NCBI GenBank assembly: GCA_963763015.1
Contig: CAVXML010000008.1
Coordinates: forward strand, 186,001-250,000
Direction of reading: 5' to 3'
Source: Fodinibacter sp963763015
GTDB taxonomy: Bacteria > Actinomycetota > Actinomycetes > Actinomycetales > Dermatophilaceae
Length of the DNA: 64,000 bases
Positions 23,965-30,474 of the stretch are shown here, piece by piece (position 1 is the stretch's first letter; each line of letters starts with the position of its first letter). The translations under genes and the position numbers were made by a program. The notes beneath the pieces were generated by a model. That model saw only the letters and a list, made by a program, of their open reading frames with translations. It searched no databases and was not told where the DNA came from.

Positions 23965-24564
23965 GTGACGACGCTGCGGACCGCGACGGTCCACGACCTC
24001 CCGGGGGTCTACCGCGTGTGCCTGCGGACGGGTCTCCGCGGCGGCGACGCGAGCGACACCTACGCCGACCCGGACCTCCTGGGTCACGTGTGGGCCGGTC
24101 CCTACCTCCTCTTCCCGGATGCCGTCGCACTCGTCCTCACCGACACCAAGGGCACCGGCGGGTACTGCGTCGGTGTCCCGGACACCGAGGCGTTCGAGCA
24201 GTGGGTGGAGGACGTCTGGTTGCCGCCGCTGCGCAGGCACTATCCCCGGCTGAGCGGCACCGGTCCGGACGCAGCCCTCATCGAACGCCTCCACCACCCA
24301 CCGAGGACGGATGCCGCCCTGACGGCAGGTCATCCCGCGCACCTGCACGTCGACCTCCTCCCGCATCTGCAGGGGCAGGGCTGGGGGCGTCGGCTGATGG
24401 ACGCCATGAGCGACCGCCTCGCTTCGGCGGGGGCTCGTGGCGTGCACCTCGGCGTGGACGAGGGCAACCCAGACGCGCACGCGTTCTACGAGCGCCTCGG
24501 CCTCACCGAGCTCCGCCGCTCGAGCGGTGCACGGTACTTCGGCCGGAACTTCACTCCCGGCTGA
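23965..24564 (+). CDS. GNAT family N-acetyltransferase
   Basis: This is a 199-residue GNAT acetyltransferase. The acetyl-CoA motif is HLQGQGWGRRLMDAM (about residues 133-147), followed by GVHLGVDEGNPDAHAFYERL, the typical end of the GNAT core. It resembles the actinobacterial subgroup with an N-terminal MTTLRTATVHDLPGVYRVC stretch. The start GTG at 23965 lies 7 bases after a TAGCGT -10. The acceptor substrate cannot be inferred. Confidence 0.88.
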   Translation: MTTLRTATVHDLPGVYRVCLRTGLRGGDASDTYADPDLLGHVWAGPYLLFPDAVALVLTDTKGTGGYCVGVPDTEAFEQWVEDVWLPPLRRHYPRLSGTGPDAALIERLHHPPRTDAALTAGHPAHLHVDLLPHLQGQGWGRRLMDAMSDRLASAGARGVHLGVDEGNPDAHAFYERLGLTELRRSSGARYFGRNFTPG

Positions 24565-24857
24565 CCCCTTGAGCGTCCGCAGCCACACCGGACGGGAGGT
24601 CAGGGGCGTCGAGCGCACAGTGGCCGAGCGGTCGGCTCACCTCGACCACAGTGCCGTCCTCGGCATCCTCGCGCTCGATGGCGGCCATCCGCGCGATGGC
24701 GGCGTCCTGGGCCGCCGTCGCGACGTTGACGACGTCCTGGCACATAGCCACCAGCGCCAGCCACTCCGCAGTCGACCGCGTCGCCGGCGGCTCGTGAAGC
24801 GGCCTGGAGCAGCGCGCCGAGATCGACGTCTCCGGCGACCCGCACGTCCTCATCCAT
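24551..24857 (-). pseudogene. N-terminal remnant of a DUF222/HNH-type protein
   Basis: The minus strand from 24857 encodes MDEDVRVAGDVDLGALLQAA, then changes frame near 24767 and continues as AEWLALVAMCQDVVNVATAA and GHCALDAPDLPSGVAADAQ before a stop. This matches the N-terminal region of the DUF222 proteins that carry a C-terminal HNH endonuclease domain and are numerous in Micrococcales. The rest of the protein, including HNH, is absent. I read it as a truncated and frameshifted relic of one of these repeated genes. Confidence 0.55.
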
Positions 24858-24973
24858 GCCACACCCCCTGAGGCTCCCCAGACGCTGTCCCCCAACGCCT
24901 TTGGGCTTACAGCCACGCTACCGCTGACCACCGACACAGGGCAGCAGCACCGGACCCCTCGGAGGCCCGCGGG

Positions 24974-25462
24974 CTACATCGGTGTCGACGAGGCGTCGAT
25001 CTGCTGGGACAAGTACTGCGGCAGACCCACGCGCATCAACGCCTCGATCTGCGCCTCGAACCAGTCCGCGTGACGTTCCTCGTCACGGACCATCTCCTCG
25101 AACACGGCCGCCGTGCCGTGGTCGCCCAGGTCGTGGCACGCGTGGGCGGAGGCGTTGAACTGCGCGACCGCCGCGACCTCGCTCTCGAGGGCCAGCCGAA
25201 GCATCTCCTCCGCGTCCTCACCGATGCGCATCGCGTTGAGGCGCTGGACGTTCGGGTGGCCCTCGAAGAAGAGGATCCGCGTGATGAGCGCGTCGGCGTC
25301 CTTCATCTCGTCGATCGAGAGGTCGTAGAAGACCTTGCCCAGCCGCGGGAATCCCCACGCGTCGAGCATCCGCGCGTGGAGGAAGTACGTGTTCGTCACG
25401 GTCAGCTCGAACGTCAGTGCCTCGTTGAGCATCTCGACGACCCGGGGGTCAACTGGCCGCAT
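24974..25462 (-). CDS. bfr: Bacterioferritin with a His-to-Asp change at the ferroxidase site
   Basis: This is a 162-residue bacterioferritin, the subunit of a 24-mer shell that oxidises and stores iron. Glu19, Glu52, Glu95, Glu128 and His131 match the di-iron ligands, and Met53 matches the haem ligand. The usual His after Glu-Met-Lys is replaced: the sequence reads DEMKDAD, with Asp55 where His54 stands in E. coli. An Asp could still bind metal, but this is unusual. The ATG at 25462 overlaps the end of bfd by 14 bases, so the two are coupled. An iron-regulator box lies upstream of bfd. Confidence 0.92.
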   Translation of the reverse strand: MRPVDPRVVEMLNEALTFELTVTNTYFLHARMLDAWGFPRLGKVFYDLSIDEMKDADALITRILFFEGHPNVQRLNAMRIGEDAEEMLRLALESEVAAVAQFNASAHACHDLGDHGTAAVFEEMVRDEERHADWFEAQIEALMRVGLPQYLSQQIDASSTPM

Positions 25463-25655
25463 GGCACACCTCGACATCGTCGGCGACGGGACGCGCCACA
25501 TGCTCGCACACGAGGCGCCGCACCGAGAACACGCACGCTCCACAGTCGCGACCGGCGCCCGTCGTCCGGCACACGTCGCCAAGGGTCCCGGCCCCGGTGG
25601 CGACGGCTGCCCGCACCGCCCCATCGGAGACGACGTGGCACTGACAGACGATCAC
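25449..25655 (-). CDS. bfd: Bacterioferritin-associated ferredoxin
   Basis: This is a 68-residue [2Fe-2S] protein of the Bfd type, which reduces bacterioferritin iron so it can be released. The four cysteines are in the Bfd arrangement: MIVCQCH at the N-terminus and RDCGACVF about 35 residues later. The GTG at 25655 is preferred over the in-frame GTG at 25673, because it places MIVCQCH at the start as in relatives and has GGGAGAG just upstream. It is first in the bfd-bfr transcript. Confidence 0.9.
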   Translation of the reverse strand: MIVCQCHVVSDGAVRAAVATGAGTLGDVCRTTGAGRDCGACVFSVRRLVCEHVARPVADDVEVCHAAS

Positions 25656-25673
25656 GGACTCTCCCTCTCGCAC

Positions 25674-25690
25674 AGGTAAGGGTCACCTAA
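25674..25690 (-). promoter_or_regulatory. Iron box (DtxR/IdeR type) upstream of bfd-bfr
   Basis: On the minus strand the sequence TTAGGTGACCCTTACCT resembles the DtxR/IdeR consensus TTAGGTTAGGCTAACCTAA: the outer half-sites TTAGGT and ACCT agree and the centre differs. It lies 18 bases before the bfd start. Binding is inferred. Confidence 0.55.
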
Positions 25691-27084
25691 CCAGAGTGTC
25701 GGCCACGGGACAAATCCGGGCACGAGTCCTTCCGCAGGGCGGAACGCCATCGCCGTCCACCACCGGTGGCAGTCACCCCGCCCGCCGGTCCGGATGCGCG
25801 CGTGACCGGGGCAGCCGGACCCAGCCGGTGCGCCGTGATCGCGTTCGTCGACCGGGCGGCGAGCCCCGACGCGAAGACCATCCGCAACAGGCTCTCCTGG
25901 ACCACCCGCCCCACCGGTCCCGGGATCTTGGCACTGCTGCTGCGGGCGCCCGCCCGGACGACCGCCTCCACGCGCCCACGCCGCGCCCGCTCGTACACCG
26001 CGAACGGACCCCCCTCGGATGCCGGGAGCTCGCCTCGCTCGTGCCGGGCCAGGCACCGGGCGAGCACGACGGCGTCCTCCAGGGCCATCGCCGCACCCTG
26101 GCCGCTGCTCGGTGACGGCGCATGCGCCGCGTCGCCGACCAGGACGGTCGACCCCGTCCACCAGGTCGGCACGTGCGCCAGGTCGTGGGTGTTGTCGCCG
26201 GCCAGCTCCAGCCTCCCGGATGACACGAGCTCGGCCGCGGGACCGGCATCCTCCGAGACCAGCCCGCCCAGCCAGGCGAGCCAGCTCTCGTCGCTGGTCG
26301 CCGCCCGTTCGGAGTGTGAGATCGCGGCCCGCGGGACGTTCACGAACCACACGACGTCCCCCGTCGCGAGGGGGTGCGCCCCGAAGAACGACCGCCGGCC
26401 GAACACGAAGTGCCATGCCTCGGGGGTCAGCTCGCCCGCCAGCGGAGAGGCGGCGCTGATGCCGCCGAAGTTCGTCAGCCCCACGTACCGCGCCGCAGGT
26501 GCGGCTGGATCCAGCTCCTGGCGGATCCGCGACCGCACGCCGTCGGCACCCACCAGCACGTCGCCCCCAAGAGTCGTCCCGTCCGCCAGGGTCACCGACA
26601 CCGCCGACACCGCCGACACCGCCGACCCCTGAACCGACACGCCGTCGTCGTCGCGCCCTCCCTCACCCTCACCGTCGTCGCCCGGGCCCCCGTGGCCCAC
26701 GCCCCGGCTGGAGACCCCCAGCCGGAGCTCCGCTCCTGACTCCACGGCGGCCTCCGCGAGCAGGGCCGCCAGCGCCGAGCGCTTCATCGTCAGGGCCACC
26801 GTGCCGTCGTCGAGCGGCACACCGAGACCGACGTCGCCAAGGTGCCGGCCCGTCGCCCCGTACATGCGGTTGGTACGCGTCGGATGGCCGACCCGTCGTG
26901 CCCGCTCGAGCACGCCAAGCTCTGCCAGCGCGTCGAGCCCGTTGGGCGCCACCGTGATCCACGACCCCTCGTCCGGGTCGAGAACCTCCCGGCGCTCGAC
27001 GAGGGTGACCTCCATGCCGAGCTGGGCGGTGGCCAGCGCCACGGCGGGCCCGGCGACTCCACCCCCCACGACGAGTACTCTCAT
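25687..27084 (-). CDS. FAD-dependent monooxygenase (PHBH fold)
   Basis: This is a 465-residue flavoprotein of the p-hydroxybenzoate hydroxylase superfamily, which oxygenates aromatic or other small molecules using NAD(P)H. The dinucleotide motif is VVGGGVAGPAVALA (residues 4-17), and the second FAD motif is VLVGDAAHAPSPSSGQGAAMA (residues about 300-320). A Gly/Asp-rich insertion and an SAVSAVSAV repeat lie at about 150-175. The ATG at 27084 has GAAGGATC upstream. It is divergent from a MarR regulator gene that probably controls it. The substrate is not known. Confidence 0.87.
   Translation of the reverse strand: MRVLVVGGGVAGPAVALATAQLGMEVTLVERREVLDPDEGSWITVAPNGLDALAELGVLERARRVGHPTRTNRMYGATGRHLGDVGLGVPLDDGTVALTMKRSALAALLAEAAVESGAELRLGVSSRGVGHGGPGDDGEGEGGRDDDGVSVQGSAVSAVSAVSVTLADGTTLGGDVLVGADGVRSRIRQELDPAAPAARYVGLTNFGGISAASPLAGELTPEAWHFVFGRRSFFGAHPLATGDVVWFVNVPRAAISHSERAATSDESWLAWLGGLVSEDAGPAAELVSSGRLELAGDNTHDLAHVPTWWTGSTVLVGDAAHAPSPSSGQGAAMALEDAVVLARCLARHERGELPASEGGPFAVYERARRGRVEAVVRAGARSSSAKIPGPVGRVVQESLLRMVFASGLAARSTNAITAHRLGPAAPVTRASGPAGGVTATGGGRRWRSALRKDSCPDLSRGRHSG
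26597..26626. repeat. Tandem 9-base repeat in the FAD monooxygenase gene
   Basis: Three exact copies of GACACCGCC plus a partial fourth encode Ser-Ala-Val repeats in a variable loop. Copy-number changes would add or remove three residues without changing the frame. Confidence 0.65.
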
Positions 27085-27096
27085 GACCGATCCTTC

Positions 27097-27126
27097 ATAC
27101 GGAGTTCGTATATTTCGATTTTCGAA
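27097..27126. promoter_or_regulatory. Two dyads, probable MarR operators
   Basis: ATACG-GAGTT-CGTAT (27097-27111) and TTCGA-TTT-TCGAA (27114-27126) lie in the AT-richest stretch of the window, between the divergent monooxygenase and marR-like genes. They are placed to control both promoters. TATATT at 27109-27114 could be the marR-side -10. Confidence 0.5.
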
Positions 27127-27136
27127 GGGTATGCGC

Positions 27137-27595
27137 ATGGCCACGCGTCGTCAAGCGGTCGCCGAGCTCGGTGCCGCACTCCAGCGGTACCAGCGCAGCG
27201 TGCAGTCCTACGACGACGCCGTGGGCCGGGCCCTCGGCCTCGGCCCGGCTGACCTGCGCTGCCTCGACTGGCTGGTCGACGGACCCAAGACCGCCGGCGT
27301 CCTCGCCGCCGCCACCGGGCTGCGACCGGCCGCCACGACCGCGCTCCTCGACCGCCTCGAGGCCCGGGGGCTCGTCGAACGGGTCCGGGACGACCGCGAC
27401 CGCCGACGCGTGCTCGTGGCGATGACGGAGGAGGGGATGCGGAGCACCTACGCCATGTACGCCCCCCTCGTCGACGAGGGTCAGCGGCTCCTCGGGCGGT
27501 ACACCGTGGCCGAGCTCGAGGCCGCGCGCGAGCTCCTCGAGGCAATGCGCGAGATGACCGACCGCCACCGCGAGCGGCTCTCCGGCCCTGGTTGA
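27137..27595 (+). CDS. MarR family transcriptional regulator
   Basis: This is a 152-residue winged-helix regulator. The recognition region is TAGVLAAATGLRPAATTALLDRL (about residues 52-74), followed by the wing VRDDRDRRRVLVAMTEEG. MarR proteins usually repress the neighbouring operon and release it upon binding phenolic or other ligands. It is divergent from the FAD monooxygenase gene, with two dyads in between, which is the standard arrangement for control of a detoxifying or catabolic enzyme. The ATG at 27137 is preferred over 27131 because GAAGGG then sits 7 bases upstream. Confidence 0.9.
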   Translation: MATRRQAVAELGAALQRYQRSVQSYDDAVGRALGLGPADLRCLDWLVDGPKTAGVLAAATGLRPAATTALLDRLEARGLVERVRDDRDRRRVLVAMTEEGMRSTYAMYAPLVDEGQRLLGRYTVAELEAARELLEAMREMTDRHRERLSGPG

Positions 27596-27643
27596 GCGTC
27601 GAGGGATGCACGGCATCCGACGGCCGTCCGCGAGGATGAGGGG

Positions 27644-28450
27644 ATGCATCTCGCCGGGTCCCACGTCCTCCTGACCGGGGCGAGCGGTGCCATAGGCCGC
27701 CACCTGGCCGCCCACCTGGCTGGAGCCGGGGCACGCGTCACCCTCGTGGCGCGCGGCCGCGAGGCTCTCGAGGCGCTCGCAGCAGAGATCGGCGGCTCCG
27801 CCCTCCCGGCCGACCTCACGGACCCGGCGAGCATCTCGGGCCTCGTCGCCCGGGCCGAGCAGGAGGGCGGCGCACTCGACGTCCTGGTCAACAACGCCGG
27901 GGTCGAGACGGCGGGGCACCTCTGGTCGGCCACCGCCGAGGACGTGGCCACGACGGTCGCCCTCAACCTCACGGCACCCCTCGAGCTCACCCGCCAGGCC
28001 CTGCCCGGCATGCTGGCCCGCCGCAGGGGGCACCTCGTCGCCATCTCCTCCTTCGCCGGCGTGGCCACCTTCCCCGGGCTGGCCGTCTACGGCGCCACCA
28101 AGGCCGGCCTCACCCACGCGATGTCCGGGGTGCGCGCCGACCTGCGCGGCACCGAGGTCGCGACGCTGACCGTCGAGATCGGCCCGGTCCGCTCCGAGAT
28201 GATGGACCGCATCGGCGGCCACGGACCCTCCGCTCGGGCCTTCGACCGGGCCCTGAGGCTGCGGGCCCTGAGACTGCTCGACGCGGAGCACGTCGCCCGT
28301 GCCGTCGTCGGAGCCGTGGAGTCCGGTCGCCCTCATCTGCGGATGCCGCGCCGGGCCGCGCCGCTCGCCCGCCTCACCGGGGCGCCGAGGGCGTTCGTGC
28401 GAGCCTCGCTCACCGGCATCCCGGGGCATTCGGACCGGAGTGGACGGTGA
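27644..28450 (+). CDS. Short-chain dehydrogenase/reductase
   Basis: This is a 268-residue classical SDR enzyme. The cofactor motif is TGASGAIG (about residues 11-18), NNAG is near residue 85, and the catalytic YGATK is near residue 148 with an upstream serine in ISSFAG. Arg after the second strand favours NADPH. The C-terminus has several Arg-rich segments. Its stop overlaps the GTG start of the acyltransferase gene by four bases, so the two proteins are probably made together. The substrate is unknown. Confidence 0.9.
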   Translation: MHLAGSHVLLTGASGAIGRHLAAHLAGAGARVTLVARGREALEALAAEIGGSALPADLTDPASISGLVARAEQEGGALDVLVNNAGVETAGHLWSATAEDVATTVALNLTAPLELTRQALPGMLARRRGHLVAISSFAGVATFPGLAVYGATKAGLTHAMSGVRADLRGTEVATLTVEIGPVRSEMMDRIGGHGPSARAFDRALRLRALRLLDAEHVARAVVGAVESGRPHLRMPRRAAPLARLTGAPRAFVRASLTGIPGHSDRSGR

Positions 28451-29262
28451 GCCGCCGCCGGGTACCCGTGCGCCGCAAGATCGCAGCCGCCACCTGGCGC
28501 GCACCTCGAGACGGCCGGATCTACGCCCGCATGGAGGTCGACGCCACGGCCACCCTCGCCTACGTCGAGCAGGTGCGGCAGCGGTCCGGCGAACGCGTCA
28601 CCGTCACCCACGTCGTCGGTGCTGCGCTCGGTCGCGCCATCCGGCAGGTGCCGGAGATCCGGGCCCGCGTGGTGGCCGGTCGCATCGTCGACCTCGAGCA
28701 CTGCGACATCGGCTTCGCCGTTGACATCGAGCAGGGGTCCGACCTCGCCCCGGTGAAGGTGAACGACGTCGACACGCTCACCCCGCTCGAGCTCGCTCGA
28801 GCCGTGGACGCCGGCGCCCGGAGGCTGCGTCGTGGGGAGGACGAGGCGTACCGCCGCTCCTCCACCATCGTGCGCTTCCTCCCGACCTCGGTGATGCGAC
28901 CTCTCATGTCGACCGCAAGCCTGCTCGCCGGGGGCCTGGGCTGGCGGGCGTTCGGCCAGCCGGGCTTCCCGCTCGGGGCGGCGTTCGTCTCGAACGTCGG
29001 CTCGCTCGGGCTCGACGAGGCGTTCCTCGCCCCGCTGCCGTTCGCCCGGACCCCGGTCTACCTCGCGATCGGCGCCCTGCAGGAGCGGGCGGTCGTCGTC
29101 GACGGAGCGGTCGTCGCCCGGCCCGTGCTCGTGCTGGTGGCGACGGCGGACCACCGGGTGGTCGACGGGGCGCACGCGGGGGCGATGGCGACCATCCTCC
29201 GCGAGCTGCTCGCCGCCCCGGAACGGCTGGACCAGCCGGGGTCCGCCGCCGCCTCTCGCTGA
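28447..29262 (+). CDS. Lipoyl-less 2-oxoacid dehydrogenase acyltransferase (E2 core) protein
   Basis: This is a 271-residue protein made only of the catalytic domain of 2-oxoacid dehydrogenase acyltransferases. The active-site HxxxDG motif is present (DHRVVDGAHAG, near residue 238). Both the lipoyl domain and the peripheral-subunit-binding domain are missing, and no E1 or E3 gene is near. Such stand-alone cores are related to chloramphenicol acetyltransferase in fold and may use acyl-CoA directly. A membrane-like stretch (STASLLAGGLGW) is in the middle. It is translationally coupled to the SDR upstream. Confidence 0.85.
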   Translation: MSRRRVPVRRKIAAATWRAPRDGRIYARMEVDATATLAYVEQVRQRSGERVTVTHVVGAALGRAIRQVPEIRARVVAGRIVDLEHCDIGFAVDIEQGSDLAPVKVNDVDTLTPLELARAVDAGARRLRRGEDEAYRRSSTIVRFLPTSVMRPLMSTASLLAGGLGWRAFGQPGFPLGAAFVSNVGSLGLDEAFLAPLPFARTPVYLAIGALQERAVVVDGAVVARPVLVLVATADHRVVDGAHAGAMATILRELLAAPERLDQPGSAAASR

Positions 29263-29304
29263 CCCGACGCCCGGCCGGACGACACCGGATGCCGGCCGCC
29301 CGCG

Positions 29305-29562
29305 TCACTCCGCCGGGTCGGCCTCACGGACGTCGGGGATGCCGCGCGTCTCGTCCTGCTTGAGCTCGTCGATCTCGTCGAGGATGCGCTCCCGCTCCCC
29401 GGGGGGGACCGCCACGCCGGCCTCGCCCAGCCCCTCGTCGAGCTCGGACTCCACGACGTCCCTGTCTCCGCTGTAGTTCCACGAGGTGACGTCGTCGACG
29501 ACGTTCTGCGCGGCCTCCGTGGCGGCCTCCTGGCGATCCTGCTCGTTCGGTACGTCGGTCAT
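29305..29562 (-). CDS. Small acidic protein of unknown function
   Basis: This is an 85-residue, strongly acidic, probably soluble protein. It shows TSWNYSGDRDVVESELDEGL and a central PPGERERILDEIDELKQDE that should be helical. I do not recognise a named family, although similar short acidic proteins are common in Micrococcales. The ATG at 29562 has GAGAGGAC upstream. It stands alone between the acyltransferase gene (convergent) and the LigA-annotated membrane protein gene. Confidence 0.7.
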   Translation of the reverse strand: MTDVPNEQDRQEAATEAAQNVVDDVTSWNYSGDRDVVESELDEGLGEAGVAVPPGERERILDEIDELKQDETRGIPDVREADPAE

Positions 29563-29660
29563 GGCCGTCCTCTCGGTCGTGGATGCCGGTCTCCCGCGAC
29601 GTCTGCGCGAGCCGACCATGCTGCCAGACCGGCGGCCGGTCGAACGTCCTCGCGACGGGG

Positions 29661-30080
29661 TCAGACCACGGCCCTCTCAGACCTCATCGACGTCCCGATC
29701 AGCACGAGGAGGACGCCCAGGACCGCGGCGAGGGCAGCCACCCCGAAGGCGACGACCGACGTGAACAGCGACGCGCGCAGGAACGACGCCTGCATCGCGG
29801 TCTCCCGCAGGGGGTCGTCCCGTTCCAGCTCCGCGTAGGTCTTGCCGCCCGTGGCCTCCAGCGCGTGCCTGTTGATCACCTGCGCCTCCGAGTACGCCGT
29901 CAGCGGGCCGGTGACCGCCTCGCCCGCGAAGTAGTCCGCATCCTCCGACACCGTGATGTTCTCCGCCCTGAGCTGGTCCGCGACGACGAACCACGTCACG
30001 ACCCCGGCCACCGCGAAGATCACCCCGGCGACCGCGACGACCCATCCCCGAGCCGTCGTCCTTCCACCTGTTCCAGCCAT
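29661..30080 (-). CDS. Two-helix membrane protein (often misnamed LigA-like)
   Basis: This is a 139-residue membrane protein with helices at about residues 13-35 and 105-130. An extracytoplasmic loop between them contains ITVSEDADYFAGEAVTGPLT and GGKTYAELERDDPLRETAMQ. Relatives are widespread in actinobacteria and are sometimes labelled aromatic ring-opening dioxygenase LigA, but no dioxygenase residues are present, so that name should not be used. The ATG at 30080 has AAGGAGAG upstream. It lies downstream of tRNA-Leu on the same strand, beyond a terminator. Confidence 0.8.
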   Translation of the reverse strand: MAGTGGRTTARGWVVAVAGVIFAVAGVVTWFVVADQLRAENITVSEDADYFAGEAVTGPLTAYSEAQVINRHALEATGGKTYAELERDDPLRETAMQASFLRASLFTSVVAFGVAALAAVLGVLLVLIGTSMRSERAVV

Positions 30081-30190
30081 CCCGAGCTCTCCTTCCGGTG
30101 CCGCGTGCGTCCGATCAGTGTGGCGGTTCGGGTGGCGACCCCCCTTCACCTGCGCCGGGTGATTCGGCCCGCACGATCAGGACGCGGAAC

Positions 30191-30215
30191 GGCCCGAACC
30201 TCGAGGGTTCGGGCC
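30191..30215 (-). terminator. Terminator hairpin downstream of tRNA-Leu
   Basis: GGCCCGAACC (30191-30200) pairs perfectly with GGTTCGGGCC (30206-30215) around a 5-base loop, 28 bases after the tRNA 3' end. There is no T-run, as is usual in this genome. Confidence 0.6.
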
Positions 30216-30242
30216 GCACGGGTGTCCGGAGACATCAGAGGG

Positions 30243-30325
30243 TGCGCAAGGGGGGATTTGAACCCCCACGCCCTTTCGGACACTGGCACCTGAAGCCAGC
30301 GCGTCTGCCGTTCCGCCACTTGCGC
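30243..30325 (-). tRNA. tRNA-Leu (anticodon CAG)
   Basis: The minus strand folds as a class II tRNA. The 7-bp acceptor pairs GCGCAAG with CTTGCGC. The anticodon stem CTGGC/GCCAG holds the loop TTCAGGT, so the anticodon is CAG, reading CUG. There is a long variable arm, and the T arm is GGGGG-TTCAAAT-CCCCC. The discriminator is A and CCA is not encoded. A tRNA-Leu next to fhaA is conserved in many actinobacteria. Confidence 0.95.
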
Positions 30326-30350
30326 GTGACGCTCGCGTTGAGCGCGTCCC

Positions 30351-30380
30351 AGTGTGCCCGATCACCCCGGCTTCCGACAA
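30351..30380 (-). promoter_or_regulatory. Probable promoter of tRNA-Leu
   Basis: On the minus strand TTGTCG (30380-30375) and CACACT (30356-30351) are separated by 18 bases and end 25 bases before the mature tRNA. This resembles a Sigma-A promoter, but the -10 match is weak. Confidence 0.4.
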
Positions 30381-30474
30381 AAGCCGTCCCTGAGACGGCC
30401 CGGGGTCGACTCCGGGTCGGGTCAGGGTGGCACCCACCTGTGCGTCGTGACGGCCGGCGACAGGCTGAGGTCCC

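Noticed and set aside
29661..30080. Aromatic ring-opening dioxygenase LigA
   Set aside because: The protein is a two-helix membrane protein with no metal-binding dioxygenase residues; the name in databases is a propagated misnomer.
30243..30325. tRNA-Leu as an integration site of a genomic island
   Set aside because: No integrase gene or duplicated tRNA 3' end is seen in the flanks, and both neighbours look like ordinary chromosomal genes.
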